Assembly (NCBI RefSeq): GCF_002950945.1
Contig: NZ_CP012673.1
Location: 8,880,501 to 8,944,500, forward strand
Length of the DNA: 64,000 bases
From: Sorangium cellulosum
Lineage (GTDB): Bacteria; Myxococcota_A; Polyangia; Polyangiales; Polyangiaceae
Direction of reading: 5' to 3'
In this document: positions 55,556 to 62,903 of the stretch, one piece after another
How positions within the stretch are numbered: position 1 is the first letter of the stretch
Layout: each line of letters opens with the position of its first letter
Notes under the pieces: model-generated
What the model saw: the letters and a program-made list of their open reading frames with translations, nothing else
Told to the model about the DNA's origin: nothing
The model's database searches: none
Translations under genes and position numbers: made by a program

Positions 55556-55961
55556 GCCTCGTCCCTTCCCGCTCGACCGAGCTCGTCTTTCATCTCCGGG
55601 CTGGGCCACGGCGATGTTTTCCTGGCACTCGACAAGGGTGTTTTCTTCGCTCTTGATATGGTTTGTCATGCGCTGCCTCATTCGTGCTTCGGGGGCCAAT
55701 GCAGGACCTGTCGCGAGGTGGCTTCATCCATGACGATTCGCCGTTCGGGCGTCGTTGCGCCGCGCAGCTCGTGAGAGGACCGTGCCTTGACACCCACTTG
55801 GTATCGCACGGCCGGATACACGGTAAGGGCAAACTTTCTTGCCCCCCATCGGAAGGGGTCGCGTAGCAAAGAACCAACGCACGCTCGGCGCTCATCCCTT
55901 CGCCGCGAGGAATCGAGCATTGCGAGCTTTGCTGGCGAGCTTGAACAGCCTCTTGATGAAG
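55556..55961. other. 400-bp gap without a confident gene
   Basis: This region lies upstream of the lipoprotein gene and before the methyltransferase fragment. Open frames exist on both strands but none has a recognisable domain or a convincing start. It contains one copy of the 18-bp GGGCAA/TTGCCC inverted-repeat element. A TTGACA-like hexamer near 55788 has no well-spaced -10 partner. Confidence 0.5.
55827..55844. promoter_or_regulatory. 18-bp inverted-repeat element, copy 1
   Basis: The sequence GGGCAAACTTTCTTGCCC has perfect 6-bp arms (GGGCAA/TTGCCC) around a 6-bp AT-rich spacer. It matches 16 of 18 positions of the element at 58955-58972 in the same orientation. It could be an operator or a promoter element. 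It resembles a sigma-54 site on the minus strand, but the GG-to-GC spacing is wrong. Confidence 0.45.
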
Positions 55962-56210
55962 GGGCGCGGCGTCGCCTTCGTGCAGCTCCCGGAGGCGCGC
56001 GACAGCGAGACGCGCGCGCGCGGGCTCCAGCGCCTCCCGGGCGCGCGCGAGGCGCCGCCGCCGCCGGACGTGCAGCGCGCGCTCGACGGCATCGTCGCGC
56101 TCCTGCGCGGCGAGGCGAGCGATCTCTCCGCCGTCGCGCTCGACATGGAGCGCGTGCCGCCGTTCCACCGCCGCGTCTACGAGGCAGCGCGCACCATCCC
56201 GCCCGGCGAA
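55962..56210 (+). pseudogene. Methylated-DNA-[protein]-cysteine methyltransferase fragment
   Basis: The frame encodes a middle piece of an Ogt/MGMT-type DNA-repair methyltransferase: RGVAFVQLPEARD, then DVQRALDGIVALLRGEASDL, then the characteristic RVPPFHRRVYEAARTIPPGE. The sequence breaks immediately afterwards, before the helix-turn-helix and the PCHRV active-site segment. The first part of the N-terminal domain is also absent. What follows in this frame is antisense to the dipeptidase gene, which ends at 56226. Both ends are missing, so it cannot be functional. The break next to the dipeptidase stop suggests a rearrangement junction at about 56211-56225. Confidence 0.75.
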
Positions 56211-56225
56211 GGCTGGGCTCTGAGC

Positions 56226-58868
56226 TCAGGGGAGCGCGCTCGCGGCGCGCTGCTCGGCCCGCTCCCAGGTCTGCGCGAACGCTTCGGCGGAGCGGTAGAG
56301 ATTGCCGACCACCGCCGCGCCACCTCCTGGCTGCCGCTCCACATCGCGCAAGAAGTCCCACATCAGACCATAGTGAGCGGTGCCTTCGGCCGTGTAGTCC
56401 CATTCACGGTTCCCCGTCCGTGACTTACCGAACCCGCTGTAGAACTCACCCGGGTCGAGGTTTGGGGTCGCGCGGGGCAGCGGCTCGAGTCCGTTCGCGT
56501 CGGTGCCTATGCCCGCCACGCGCCCGCCCATCGCCTCGAACGCACGATTGTACGACTTGATGAATTCGGCAGGGGAGATGTCTGCGGAACCGACCCCCAT
56601 CATGCCGCCCAACCGGCCGACCCGCGCGGCGACGGCAGCGCTGACGGACCGCTCGCTCCCCGGCTCCTCCGCCGTACGAATGCCGGTGTGCCCCATCATG
56701 AGCGGGTATCCCCCAGGGGAAATCGCTTCGGCGATCTCTATGGTTCGGACCATGGACCGTTCGGACATGTGATCGAGATCGATCAGCATCCCCATGCGCA
56801 TCATCTCTGCCACCGCAAGCTCGCCGAGCGGCGTCAGCCCGCGGGCATTCACATGGCCACCTGGAATGGAGTCGTAGACTGCCGTGCGCGGATCGGGCTG
56901 GAGCAGGTCGTTGATGCGCCTGAACTGGTCCCAGCAGCCAATGACCGGAAACGGGCACTCGAACAAGTGAAAGGCAGGCGGGTACGGGATCAAGCTGACT
57001 CCATCCAGGATCGGCTTCATCCACCAGTCTGCGGACGACATGCGCAGCGTGATGGTGGGATCACTCGCGCTCGCGATCGTGTAAGGCGCGCCCGTGCTGA
57101 ACTTGTTCGCATAATTGAACATGTCTTCGTATACGGCTGCACCTCCGAGCTTGTTGTCGACCACGTGGATGGGAAAGACGTATCGAACGCCCTTGTTGTG
57201 CAGGCGGCGGAGCTCCGCTCGAACGTCGTCCAAGGATGGGTTCGACGTATTGAAGTTTCCTAGATTATCCACCTCCACGCCCAGGATGACGGCCAGCTTT
57301 CCGTCACTGACGATGCGACGAAGGTCGGCCGCGCTGAACGCGATCTCCATGAAGTCGCTGTGGCGCCCCACGAAGGCGCGCATTTCGTCGATTTGCAGGT
57401 CGGCAGACGCGCGGTCGTCGCGCGGCGGATCGCCATTGATTATGGTCCCCAGCAGCTCGTTGTTCACAGCCAGGGAGACCATGACTCTCAATCCCCCCTG
57501 GTACGCACGCTCGATCCACGACCACCACATCTGCTGATGAATGACCGAGGTTTGATGCGGCCAGAACGGTAGATTTGGGTAGCCCTCGTGCTCGTGGTCG
57601 CCGTGGACGTTACCGGTCTTGTGGACGAAGCGTGTGTCGAGTCCGTGGGACAAGATTGCGGCCCTGATGTAGTCGCCGCAGCCGTTGTCCGTGCCCCAGC
57701 CACCGTGGGTCGAGTTGCAGTGGCCGAGCGCCTCTTCGATGGTGGTCGCCCTCATATCCGTGGGATTGCAGCCCCGCGTACCCGCAGGGATCAACGAGCC
57801 GACATCGGGGACGCCGTGCATCAGCTTCTTCCCGAACCCGAGGTGGCTCATGGGATGGGTGTGGAGGTCCGCCCATCCATGTAGCTGCTCAGGTGAGACG
57901 ATCGGCTCCAGGCTCCAACGTCGCGATGGCTCGGCGGCACCCTGTGCAGTGGCGACGCGAGTCCCGTTCCCCGTACGCGCGCTGACCACGTCGAGGTAGG
58001 TCCCGAGCTTCGACTTCAGCGCGACCGTGCCGTCTGGTTGGGTTTCAATACCCCACTTCTGCGCGTTACCCCCGTTAAAGTCCCAGATGTGAACCGGTGT
58101 TCCCGGTGCCGTGCTCCCCCATTCGACGTCGAGGTATCGGCCCATCTCCGACTTGATGAAGAAGGAATCCTCCCCCGGGACGGGTATGATCTCCCATTTC
58201 TGATTGGGCCCGCCGACTTTGTCCCAGATCTGCAGCGGCGTCCCCGCCGCCGATCCGAGTTCGTAGACATCGAGATAGCGGCTCGCGAGGCCTGTCTTGA
58301 TGTAGTAAGTGCCGGGGATCACCTTGACCGGCTCGAGCCGCCACGCGGTCCGCCCTGCAGTGTCAGGCCCCGTAACGACCTGAACACCATCGGCGTTGAG
58401 GTCGGACTCCACTTGCAGATACGTGCCGAGCCGCGACTGGAGGACGAGCGTCCCGTTGTCGTCCAAGATTCGCCACTTCTGCGCGTCGCCTCCGTTGAAG
58501 TCCCAGATGTGGACCGGCGTTCCTGGCGCCGTATCGCCCCATCGCACGTCGAGGTAGCGGTCCACGCCCGGACGGATGTTCGAACGAATGTAGTAGTAGC
58601 CATCCTCGGGCGACTTGATGATTTCCCATTCTTGATTGGGTCCACCGACCCTTTGCCATATCTGCAACGGCGTACCAGCATTCGGGTTATCGCCGGAGAC
58701 GTCCAGGTAGCGTGGCGCCGCTTCATACCGGATGAAGTAGCGCCCAGGCAAGATCGGCCTGTCTAAAGGTGCAGCAGACGCAGCAGCCGCAGCGTGTCCG
58801 CCTTGTAGTACGAGAAGCAAGGAGGACAGCAAGCTTGGAACACGGGAGCAGAACGTTGCGCGAGACAT
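56226..58868 (-). CDS. Secreted M19-type (membrane dipeptidase-like) hydrolase with two ricin-B lectin domains
   Basis: An 880-residue exported protein. An N-terminal signal peptide (residues 1-31) is followed by two consecutive ricin-B-type lectin units (about 40-175 and 185-320) with repeated QIW/HIW...QKW motifs and paired RYLDV segments, likely for carbohydrate binding. The C-terminal half (330-870) resembles peptidase family M19 metallohydrolases: metal ligands DLHTH (His336, His338), GVEVDN, GMLIDLDHMSERSM, MMGHTGIR (His727) and IGTDANGL (Asp790). M19 enzymes cleave dipeptides or beta-lactams; the true substrate here is unknown. The ATG at 58868 has GGAGG five bases upstream and begins the signal peptide. 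Remnants of other genes flank it on both sides. Confidence 0.85.
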   Translation of the reverse strand: MSRATFCSRVPSLLSSLLLVLQGGHAAAAASAAPLDRPILPGRYFIRYEAAPRYLDVSGDNPNAGTPLQIWQRVGGPNQEWEIIKSPEDGYYYIRSNIRPGVDRYLDVRWGDTAPGTPVHIWDFNGGDAQKWRILDDNGTLVLQSRLGTYLQVESDLNADGVQVVTGPDTAGRTAWRLEPVKVIPGTYYIKTGLASRYLDVYELGSAAGTPLQIWDKVGGPNQKWEIIPVPGEDSFFIKSEMGRYLDVEWGSTAPGTPVHIWDFNGGNAQKWGIETQPDGTVALKSKLGTYLDVVSARTGNGTRVATAQGAAEPSRRWSLEPIVSPEQLHGWADLHTHPMSHLGFGKKLMHGVPDVGSLIPAGTRGCNPTDMRATTIEEALGHCNSTHGGWGTDNGCGDYIRAAILSHGLDTRFVHKTGNVHGDHEHEGYPNLPFWPHQTSVIHQQMWWSWIERAYQGGLRVMVSLAVNNELLGTIINGDPPRDDRASADLQIDEMRAFVGRHSDFMEIAFSAADLRRIVSDGKLAVILGVEVDNLGNFNTSNPSLDDVRAELRRLHNKGVRYVFPIHVVDNKLGGAAVYEDMFNYANKFSTGAPYTIASASDPTITLRMSSADWWMKPILDGVSLIPYPPAFHLFECPFPVIGCWDQFRRINDLLQPDPRTAVYDSIPGGHVNARGLTPLGELAVAEMMRMGMLIDLDHMSERSMVRTIEIAEAISPGGYPLMMGHTGIRTAEEPGSERSVSAAVAARVGRLGGMMGVGSADISPAEFIKSYNRAFEAMGGRVAGIGTDANGLEPLPRATPNLDPGEFYSGFGKSRTGNREWDYTAEGTAHYGLMWDFLRDVERQPGGGAAVVGNLYRSAEAFAQTWERAEQRAASALP

Positions 58869-58954
58869 GGCAGCCTCCGTTCAATGGAAACGCGGCGTGC
58901 GTGACCGCTGGCCTTGCTTGTAGGTCTCCTAGCGCTCGGAATGTGGGCGTGTCA

Positions 58955-58972
58955 GTGCAAATTTTCTTGCCC
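58955..58972. promoter_or_regulatory. 18-bp inverted-repeat element, copy 2, upstream of the dipeptidase gene
   Basis: GTGCAAATTTTCTTGCCC lies 87 bp upstream of the dipeptidase start on the minus strand, a reasonable promoter or operator distance. It matches the element at 55827-55844 at 16 of 18 positions, including the full TTGCCC arm. Confidence 0.45.
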
Positions 58973-58982
58973 AGCCTCCAAG

Positions 58983-59268
58983 GTAGAGACGAAGGCGCTT
59001 TTGATTGGGATTGCCGCCGTGCTGGCGGCGTGCGGGGGCGAGTCGATCGAGGAGCCCGCCGGCCGGGAGATCGCGCAAGGGCAAGAGGCGCTGTACGGCG
59101 ACCTGAGCACGGGCTCGCGCTCGCTCGCGCAACGCGATGTCCTCCTGGAGGCCCACCAGGCCGGCCGCCAGATCGCGATGACAAGGGAGCTCGACGCCGG
59201 TGTCCCCTGCGCAAGCTCCCTCGCCCCAGTCTTGCCGATTGGCCAGCGCCCGCCCGCGCCACGCCGGC
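58983..59268 (+). pseudogene. Possible lipoprotein gene remnant
   Basis: The frame through 58983 encodes a signal-like stretch KALLIGIAAVLAACGGES with a lipobox-like LAAC, then about 80 residues of plausible secreted sequence that degrade into Pro/Arg-rich sequence. No ATG is correctly placed; a TTG at 59001 is the only nearby candidate. The 5' end adjoins the inverted-repeat element upstream of the dipeptidase. It may be a truncated gene, or a small unrecognised lipoprotein. Confidence 0.3.
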
Positions 59269-59348
59269 GAGCGCGGACCCACCCCACGGCGCCCGCCGTT
59301 GCTTCTCGAGAAAATGAGAGGAGGTTATGGAGACAGGAGAAAGGCCAC

Positions 59349-59392
59349 GCGGCGCCCCGGGAGGAGCGCCGCCCCGTGACCGTGCGTCACGG
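59349..59392 (-). terminator. Two adjacent GC-rich stem-loops, candidate terminator
   Basis: Two inverted repeats lie just past the stop of the minus-strand Cys-repeat gene: GCGGCGC (59349-59355) with GCGCCGC (59366-59372), and CCGTGAC (59374-59380) with GTCACGG (59386-59392) around a 5-nt loop. There is no U-tract, so rho-independent termination is uncertain. Confidence 0.4.
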
Positions 59393-59403
59393 CCCGGAGA
59401 GGT

Positions 59404-62355
59404 TCAGTTGACCTCGTTGCGGCAAGCCGCGCTGCACCCGTCGCCGTTCCGGTTGTTGCCGTCGTCGCAATCCTCGCGCCCGGCCTGGAGCACGCCGTCG
59501 CCGCAGTGCGGGCCGATCACGCACCCCGCCGCGCACTCGCCGTAACCGCCGTCGTTCACCCCGTCGTCGCACTGCTCCGGCGGCGACTGCGTCACGGCGT
59601 CGCCGCAGTGCGGCCCGACCACGCAGCCCGGCGCGCACTCGCCGTAACCGCCGTCGTTCGTGCCGTCGTCGCACTGCTCGCCGAGCGCCGGCTGGCGGAC
59701 CCCGTCGCCGCAGGACGCTTCGAGCCGGCAGCCGGTGCAGCCCATGCTGCCGTCGTTCACGCCGTCGTCGCACTCCTCGCCGAACTCCGCCTGGGTGACC
59801 GTGTCGCCGCACCGCGGCGCGAGGTCGCACTCCGGCGAGCAACCGCCATAACGGCCGTCGTTCACCCCGTCGTCGCACTCCTCGCCCGACGCCGTCTGGG
59901 TGACCGCATCGCCGCACCGCGGGCCGATCGTGCAGTCCGGCGAGCAGCCGCCATAACGGCCGTCGTTCACCCCGTCGTCGCACTCCTCGCCGAACTGGCT
60001 GTGGATCGCGCCGTCCCCGCACCCGGGCGCCCGCACGCAGCCCGGCGCGCACGCCCCGGAGCCGTAGCCGCCCAGGTTCACGCCGTCGTCGCACTGCTCG
60101 TACGGGGTCGTCGTGGTCCTGTCGCCGCAGTAGAGCCCGAGCGTGCAGCTCGTCGAGCACTCGCCGTACCCCGTGCCGTTCCGGTCGGCGTCGTCGCACT
60201 CCTCGTCGGGCGTGACGATGCCGTCGCCGCACACCGGCACGCACTGCGACGGCGCCGCGTTGAAGCCGGCGAGCGTCAGCTTGTAGCTGGACGCCGTGAT
60301 GTGGCGCTCCGCCTGGAACACGGCCACCTCGTACACCCGGCCCACCGTGAGGCCGAGCGCGGCATCATCCATGCGCACCGTCCCGCGGTTGTCCACCGTG
60401 CCGCCGACCTGGCCGGTCCCCACGGGCCCGTGGATGCCGCCGAGGTCGAGGCGGAGCCGGTTGTTGACGAACACCCAGACGTCGTCGTCCCCGTAGAACT
60501 CGAGCTCCTCGCCGCCGCGGTACTCGAACCAGTAGCGGACCTCGCTCGTGAAGTAGAAGTTGTGGTTGCCCGCGGCGGCCCAGCCGTTGAACGGATCGGC
60601 CGCGGCGCGGAGCGCCTCGCGCTGCGCCGCGGGGACCGTCGGGTCCCGCCAGCCCCGCTCGTCGAGCGGGAAGAACGTGTGATCCTCGAACAGGAACACG
60701 TCCGTCGCCCCGATGCGCGAGAGCGTGAGCTCGTCCACGACCCGCTTCGAGAGGGTCGAGTCGCTGTACCAGCGGTTGAAATCCGTGGCGTTCGTCAGGA
60801 AGGCGTTCGGCCGCGCGGCGGCGAACTGGGGCTTCCTGTTCGTGCCGAGCATCGCCTGCACGATGCCCGTGACGATGGCGTCCGGCGGGTTGGTGTCAGG
60901 CTCGAAGTTCGGCGCGTCCTCCTTGAAATCGCGGTACACGATCGGCACGCGGAGCTCGTCGCCCAGCGCCGTGTCGTTGGTGCAGAGGTACCCGGGCTCG
61001 ATCACACACGTGGACGAGCAGCCGTCCCCGTCCCTCGTGTTGCCGTCGTCGCAGGCCTCGGAGCTCAGGCGCAGGCCGTCGCCGCAGGCCGAGGTGCAGC
61101 CGGCGTCGCCGCAGGTCGGCTCGACCTGGCAGAACGGCGTGCAGCCGTCGCCGAGGTCGCCGTTGCCGTCGTCGCACGGCTCGGAGCCCTCCCGCGTGCC
61201 GTCGTTGCACACCGTGTCGCGGCAGACGTAGCCGCCGGCCGGGGCCGGCGTGCACACCACGCCGGGCTCCCACGTGCACTCGGCGCTGCAGCCGTCGCCG
61301 GCCGCCGTGCCGCCGTCGTCGCACGCCTCGCCGGCGACGAGCAGCCCGTCGCCGCAGACCGTCGCGCAGCGGCGCCCCACCCGCGCGCAGTCGTAGCCGG
61401 GCTCGGGGTGGCACGTGGCGTTGCACCCGTCGCCCGCGACCGCGTTGCCGTCGTCGCACGTCTCGTCGCCGCCGATCTGGCCGTCGCCGCACTCGACCGT
61501 GTACGAGCACGTCCTCCGGTCCGGGCACACCCAGCCGTCCTCGATCCGGCAGTCCGGCGAGCAGCCGTCGCCGCCCTCCACGTTGCCGTCGTCGCACGCC
61601 TCCGCGGGGCGCAGGTTGCCGTCGCCGCAGCGCTCGACCGGCCGGCACGGCATGCCCGGCCGCGGGCAGATGATGTTGCCAGGGTCCTCCAGCGCGCAGG
61701 TGTCCGAGCAGCCGTCGCCAGCGGCCGTGTTGCCGTCGTCGCACGTCTCCCCCGGGGAGAGGCGCCCGTCGCCGCACGCGTACAGCCGGACGCACGGCTC
61801 ACCCGGCGTCGGGCAGGTGCAGTCGCAGCCCGGCTCGAGCTGGCAGCGATCGCTGCAGCCGTCGCCCGCGGCCGTGTTGCCGTCGTCGCACGTCTCGCCG
61901 GGCTCGAGGGCGCCGTTGCCGCAGACGATCGTCGTGTGACAGCCCACGACGGGCTCGCAGACGCAGTTCGGCTCCACCTTGCAGGTGCCGGAGCAGCAGT
62001 CGCCGGGCAGGCTGTTCCCGTCGTCGCACGTCTCCTCGAGCTCCGGGTTCACCTCGCCGTCGCCGCACGCCGGCTCGACCGCCGCGCACTCCGGCGGAGC
62101 GTCCGGCCCGTCGCACGGATCCGGGCTGCCGCCGGCGCCTCCCCCGCCCTCCTCCGGCGGGAGGAAGTCGCCCGAGCTGCTGCTCGTCACCGAGCCGCTA
62201 CCCGTGCTGCCCGCGCCGCCGGCGCCGCCCGTGCCCCCCGGATCACCGCCCCCGCTGTTGCCGTTCCCGCTGCCTCCGCAGGCGAGGAACGAGCCCGCGA
62301 CCAGGACGACGAACGTAGAAGAAAGCCTGTTTCTTAAGTCCATTGCTGCCACCAT
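59404..62355 (-). CDS. Secreted lipoprotein: 8 + 8 Cys/Asp-rich repeats flanking a fibro-slime (PA14-like) domain
   Basis: About 983 residues. The N-terminus is a lipoprotein signal (SSTFVVLVAGSFLACGGSG) followed by a Gly/Ser-rich spacer. Eight repeats of the type CGDG...GE.CDDGN...GDGCS..C (DUF4215 / Myxococcus cysteine-rich repeat family) follow. Then comes a fibro-slime/PA14-like domain (about 60243-60960) beginning IVYRDFKEDAPNFEP and containing FYGDDDVWVFVNNRL and DLGGIHG. A second set of eight variant repeats (GEECDDGVNDG type) ends at ACRNEVN. The dense Cys and Asp suggest a disulfide-bonded, perhaps calcium-binding surface protein with an adhesive role. Start: ATG at 62355 or the in-frame ATG at 62343; both precede the signal peptide. 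The frame is open upstream to 62574 but has no signal there. Confidence 0.88.
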   Translation of the reverse strand: MVAAMDLRNRLSSTFVVLVAGSFLACGGSGNGNSGGGDPGGTGGAGGAGSTGSGSVTSSSSGDFLPPEEGGGGAGGSPDPCDGPDAPPECAAVEPACGDGEVNPELEETCDDGNSLPGDCCSGTCKVEPNCVCEPVVGCHTTIVCGNGALEPGETCDDGNTAAGDGCSDRCQLEPGCDCTCPTPGEPCVRLYACGDGRLSPGETCDDGNTAAGDGCSDTCALEDPGNIICPRPGMPCRPVERCGDGNLRPAEACDDGNVEGGDGCSPDCRIEDGWVCPDRRTCSYTVECGDGQIGGDETCDDGNAVAGDGCNATCHPEPGYDCARVGRRCATVCGDGLLVAGEACDDGGTAAGDGCSAECTWEPGVVCTPAPAGGYVCRDTVCNDGTREGSEPCDDGNGDLGDGCTPFCQVEPTCGDAGCTSACGDGLRLSSEACDDGNTRDGDGCSSTCVIEPGYLCTNDTALGDELRVPIVYRDFKEDAPNFEPDTNPPDAIVTGIVQAMLGTNRKPQFAAARPNAFLTNATDFNRWYSDSTLSKRVVDELTLSRIGATDVFLFEDHTFFPLDERGWRDPTVPAAQREALRAAADPFNGWAAAGNHNFYFTSEVRYWFEYRGGEELEFYGDDDVWVFVNNRLRLDLGGIHGPVGTGQVGGTVDNRGTVRMDDAALGLTVGRVYEVAVFQAERHITASSYKLTLAGFNAAPSQCVPVCGDGIVTPDEECDDADRNGTGYGECSTSCTLGLYCGDRTTTTPYEQCDDGVNLGGYGSGACAPGCVRAPGCGDGAIHSQFGEECDDGVNDGRYGGCSPDCTIGPRCGDAVTQTASGEECDDGVNDGRYGGCSPECDLAPRCGDTVTQAEFGEECDDGVNDGSMGCTGCRLEASCGDGVRQPALGEQCDDGTNDGGYGECAPGCVVGPHCGDAVTQSPPEQCDDGVNDGGYGECAAGCVIGPHCGDGVLQAGREDCDDGNNRNGDGCSAACRNEVN

Positions 62356-62903
62356 CCCAACCCGTTTCAAAAGAGCGTCACCTTGTCCCGCCACTCGAAC
62401 GATGCGCCTCGACCGAACCGAAGAGAAGCGCCGCTGAAGCCGGTGTCGGCAGGCGCCGCACAGGGCCCTCGCACGCGGGGCCGAACGTCGCGGCCGACCG
62501 GATCTCAGGACGTCGCATGAAGTCGCCCTCGTCCACGGGGGATCGCAACCCAAAGCCCACAAGCTTGCAAGCAATTTTCAAGTCACAGCCGATTTGTGGC
62601 GCCCTGCGGCGCGCGGCGGGGCCCTGAGGCACCCTGAGGCGCCGCCGGCGGAGGAATTCCACGGCCGGCGCGCGGCGGGACGGGCGGCCGGGGGGCAGGC
62701 CGCCGGCGGCTTGACTTCCCGGCGCGCGGCCCCGCAGCGCCGCGGGCCACGCCGTCTGCCGCGGCTCGCGCCGTCTGCCGCGGGCCGCGCCATCTCGCTC
62801 GCCGGGCGCCGCGGAAGCGCTGTACGCTGGCCGCGGGCGGGTCGGGGTCGCGCCGATGGGCACGGCGGAGCGCGGACCCTGGGCCCGATCCCACGGAGCA
62901 TGC
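62356..62903. other. 548-bp divergent intergenic region
   Basis: This separates the minus-strand Cys-repeat gene from the plus-strand gene starting at 62904. Its central part (about 62590-62830) is extremely GC-rich and contains a 14-bp direct repeat, gccgtctgccgcgg, at 62751-62764 and 62770-62783. I see no convincing gene. A GGAG at 62895-62898 serves as ribosome site for the right-hand gene. Confidence 0.5.

Noticed and set aside
55962..56210. Functional O6-methylguanine-DNA methyltransferase
   Set aside because: The PCHRV active-site segment and the start of the N-terminal domain are missing.
58955..58972. Sigma-54 promoter
   Set aside because: On the minus strand the GG and GC elements are separated by 11-12 bases, not the required 10, and no enhancer-binding activator gene is adjacent.
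59506..62337. 943-residue plus-strand frame opposite the Cys-repeat protein
   Set aside because: It is the antisense image of the CGDG/CDDGN repeats; the minus-strand product has a signal peptide and known domains.
62590..62830. Gene in the extremely GC-rich divergent gap
   Set aside because: Open frames there are Arg/Pro/Gly low-complexity translations with no start context or domain.
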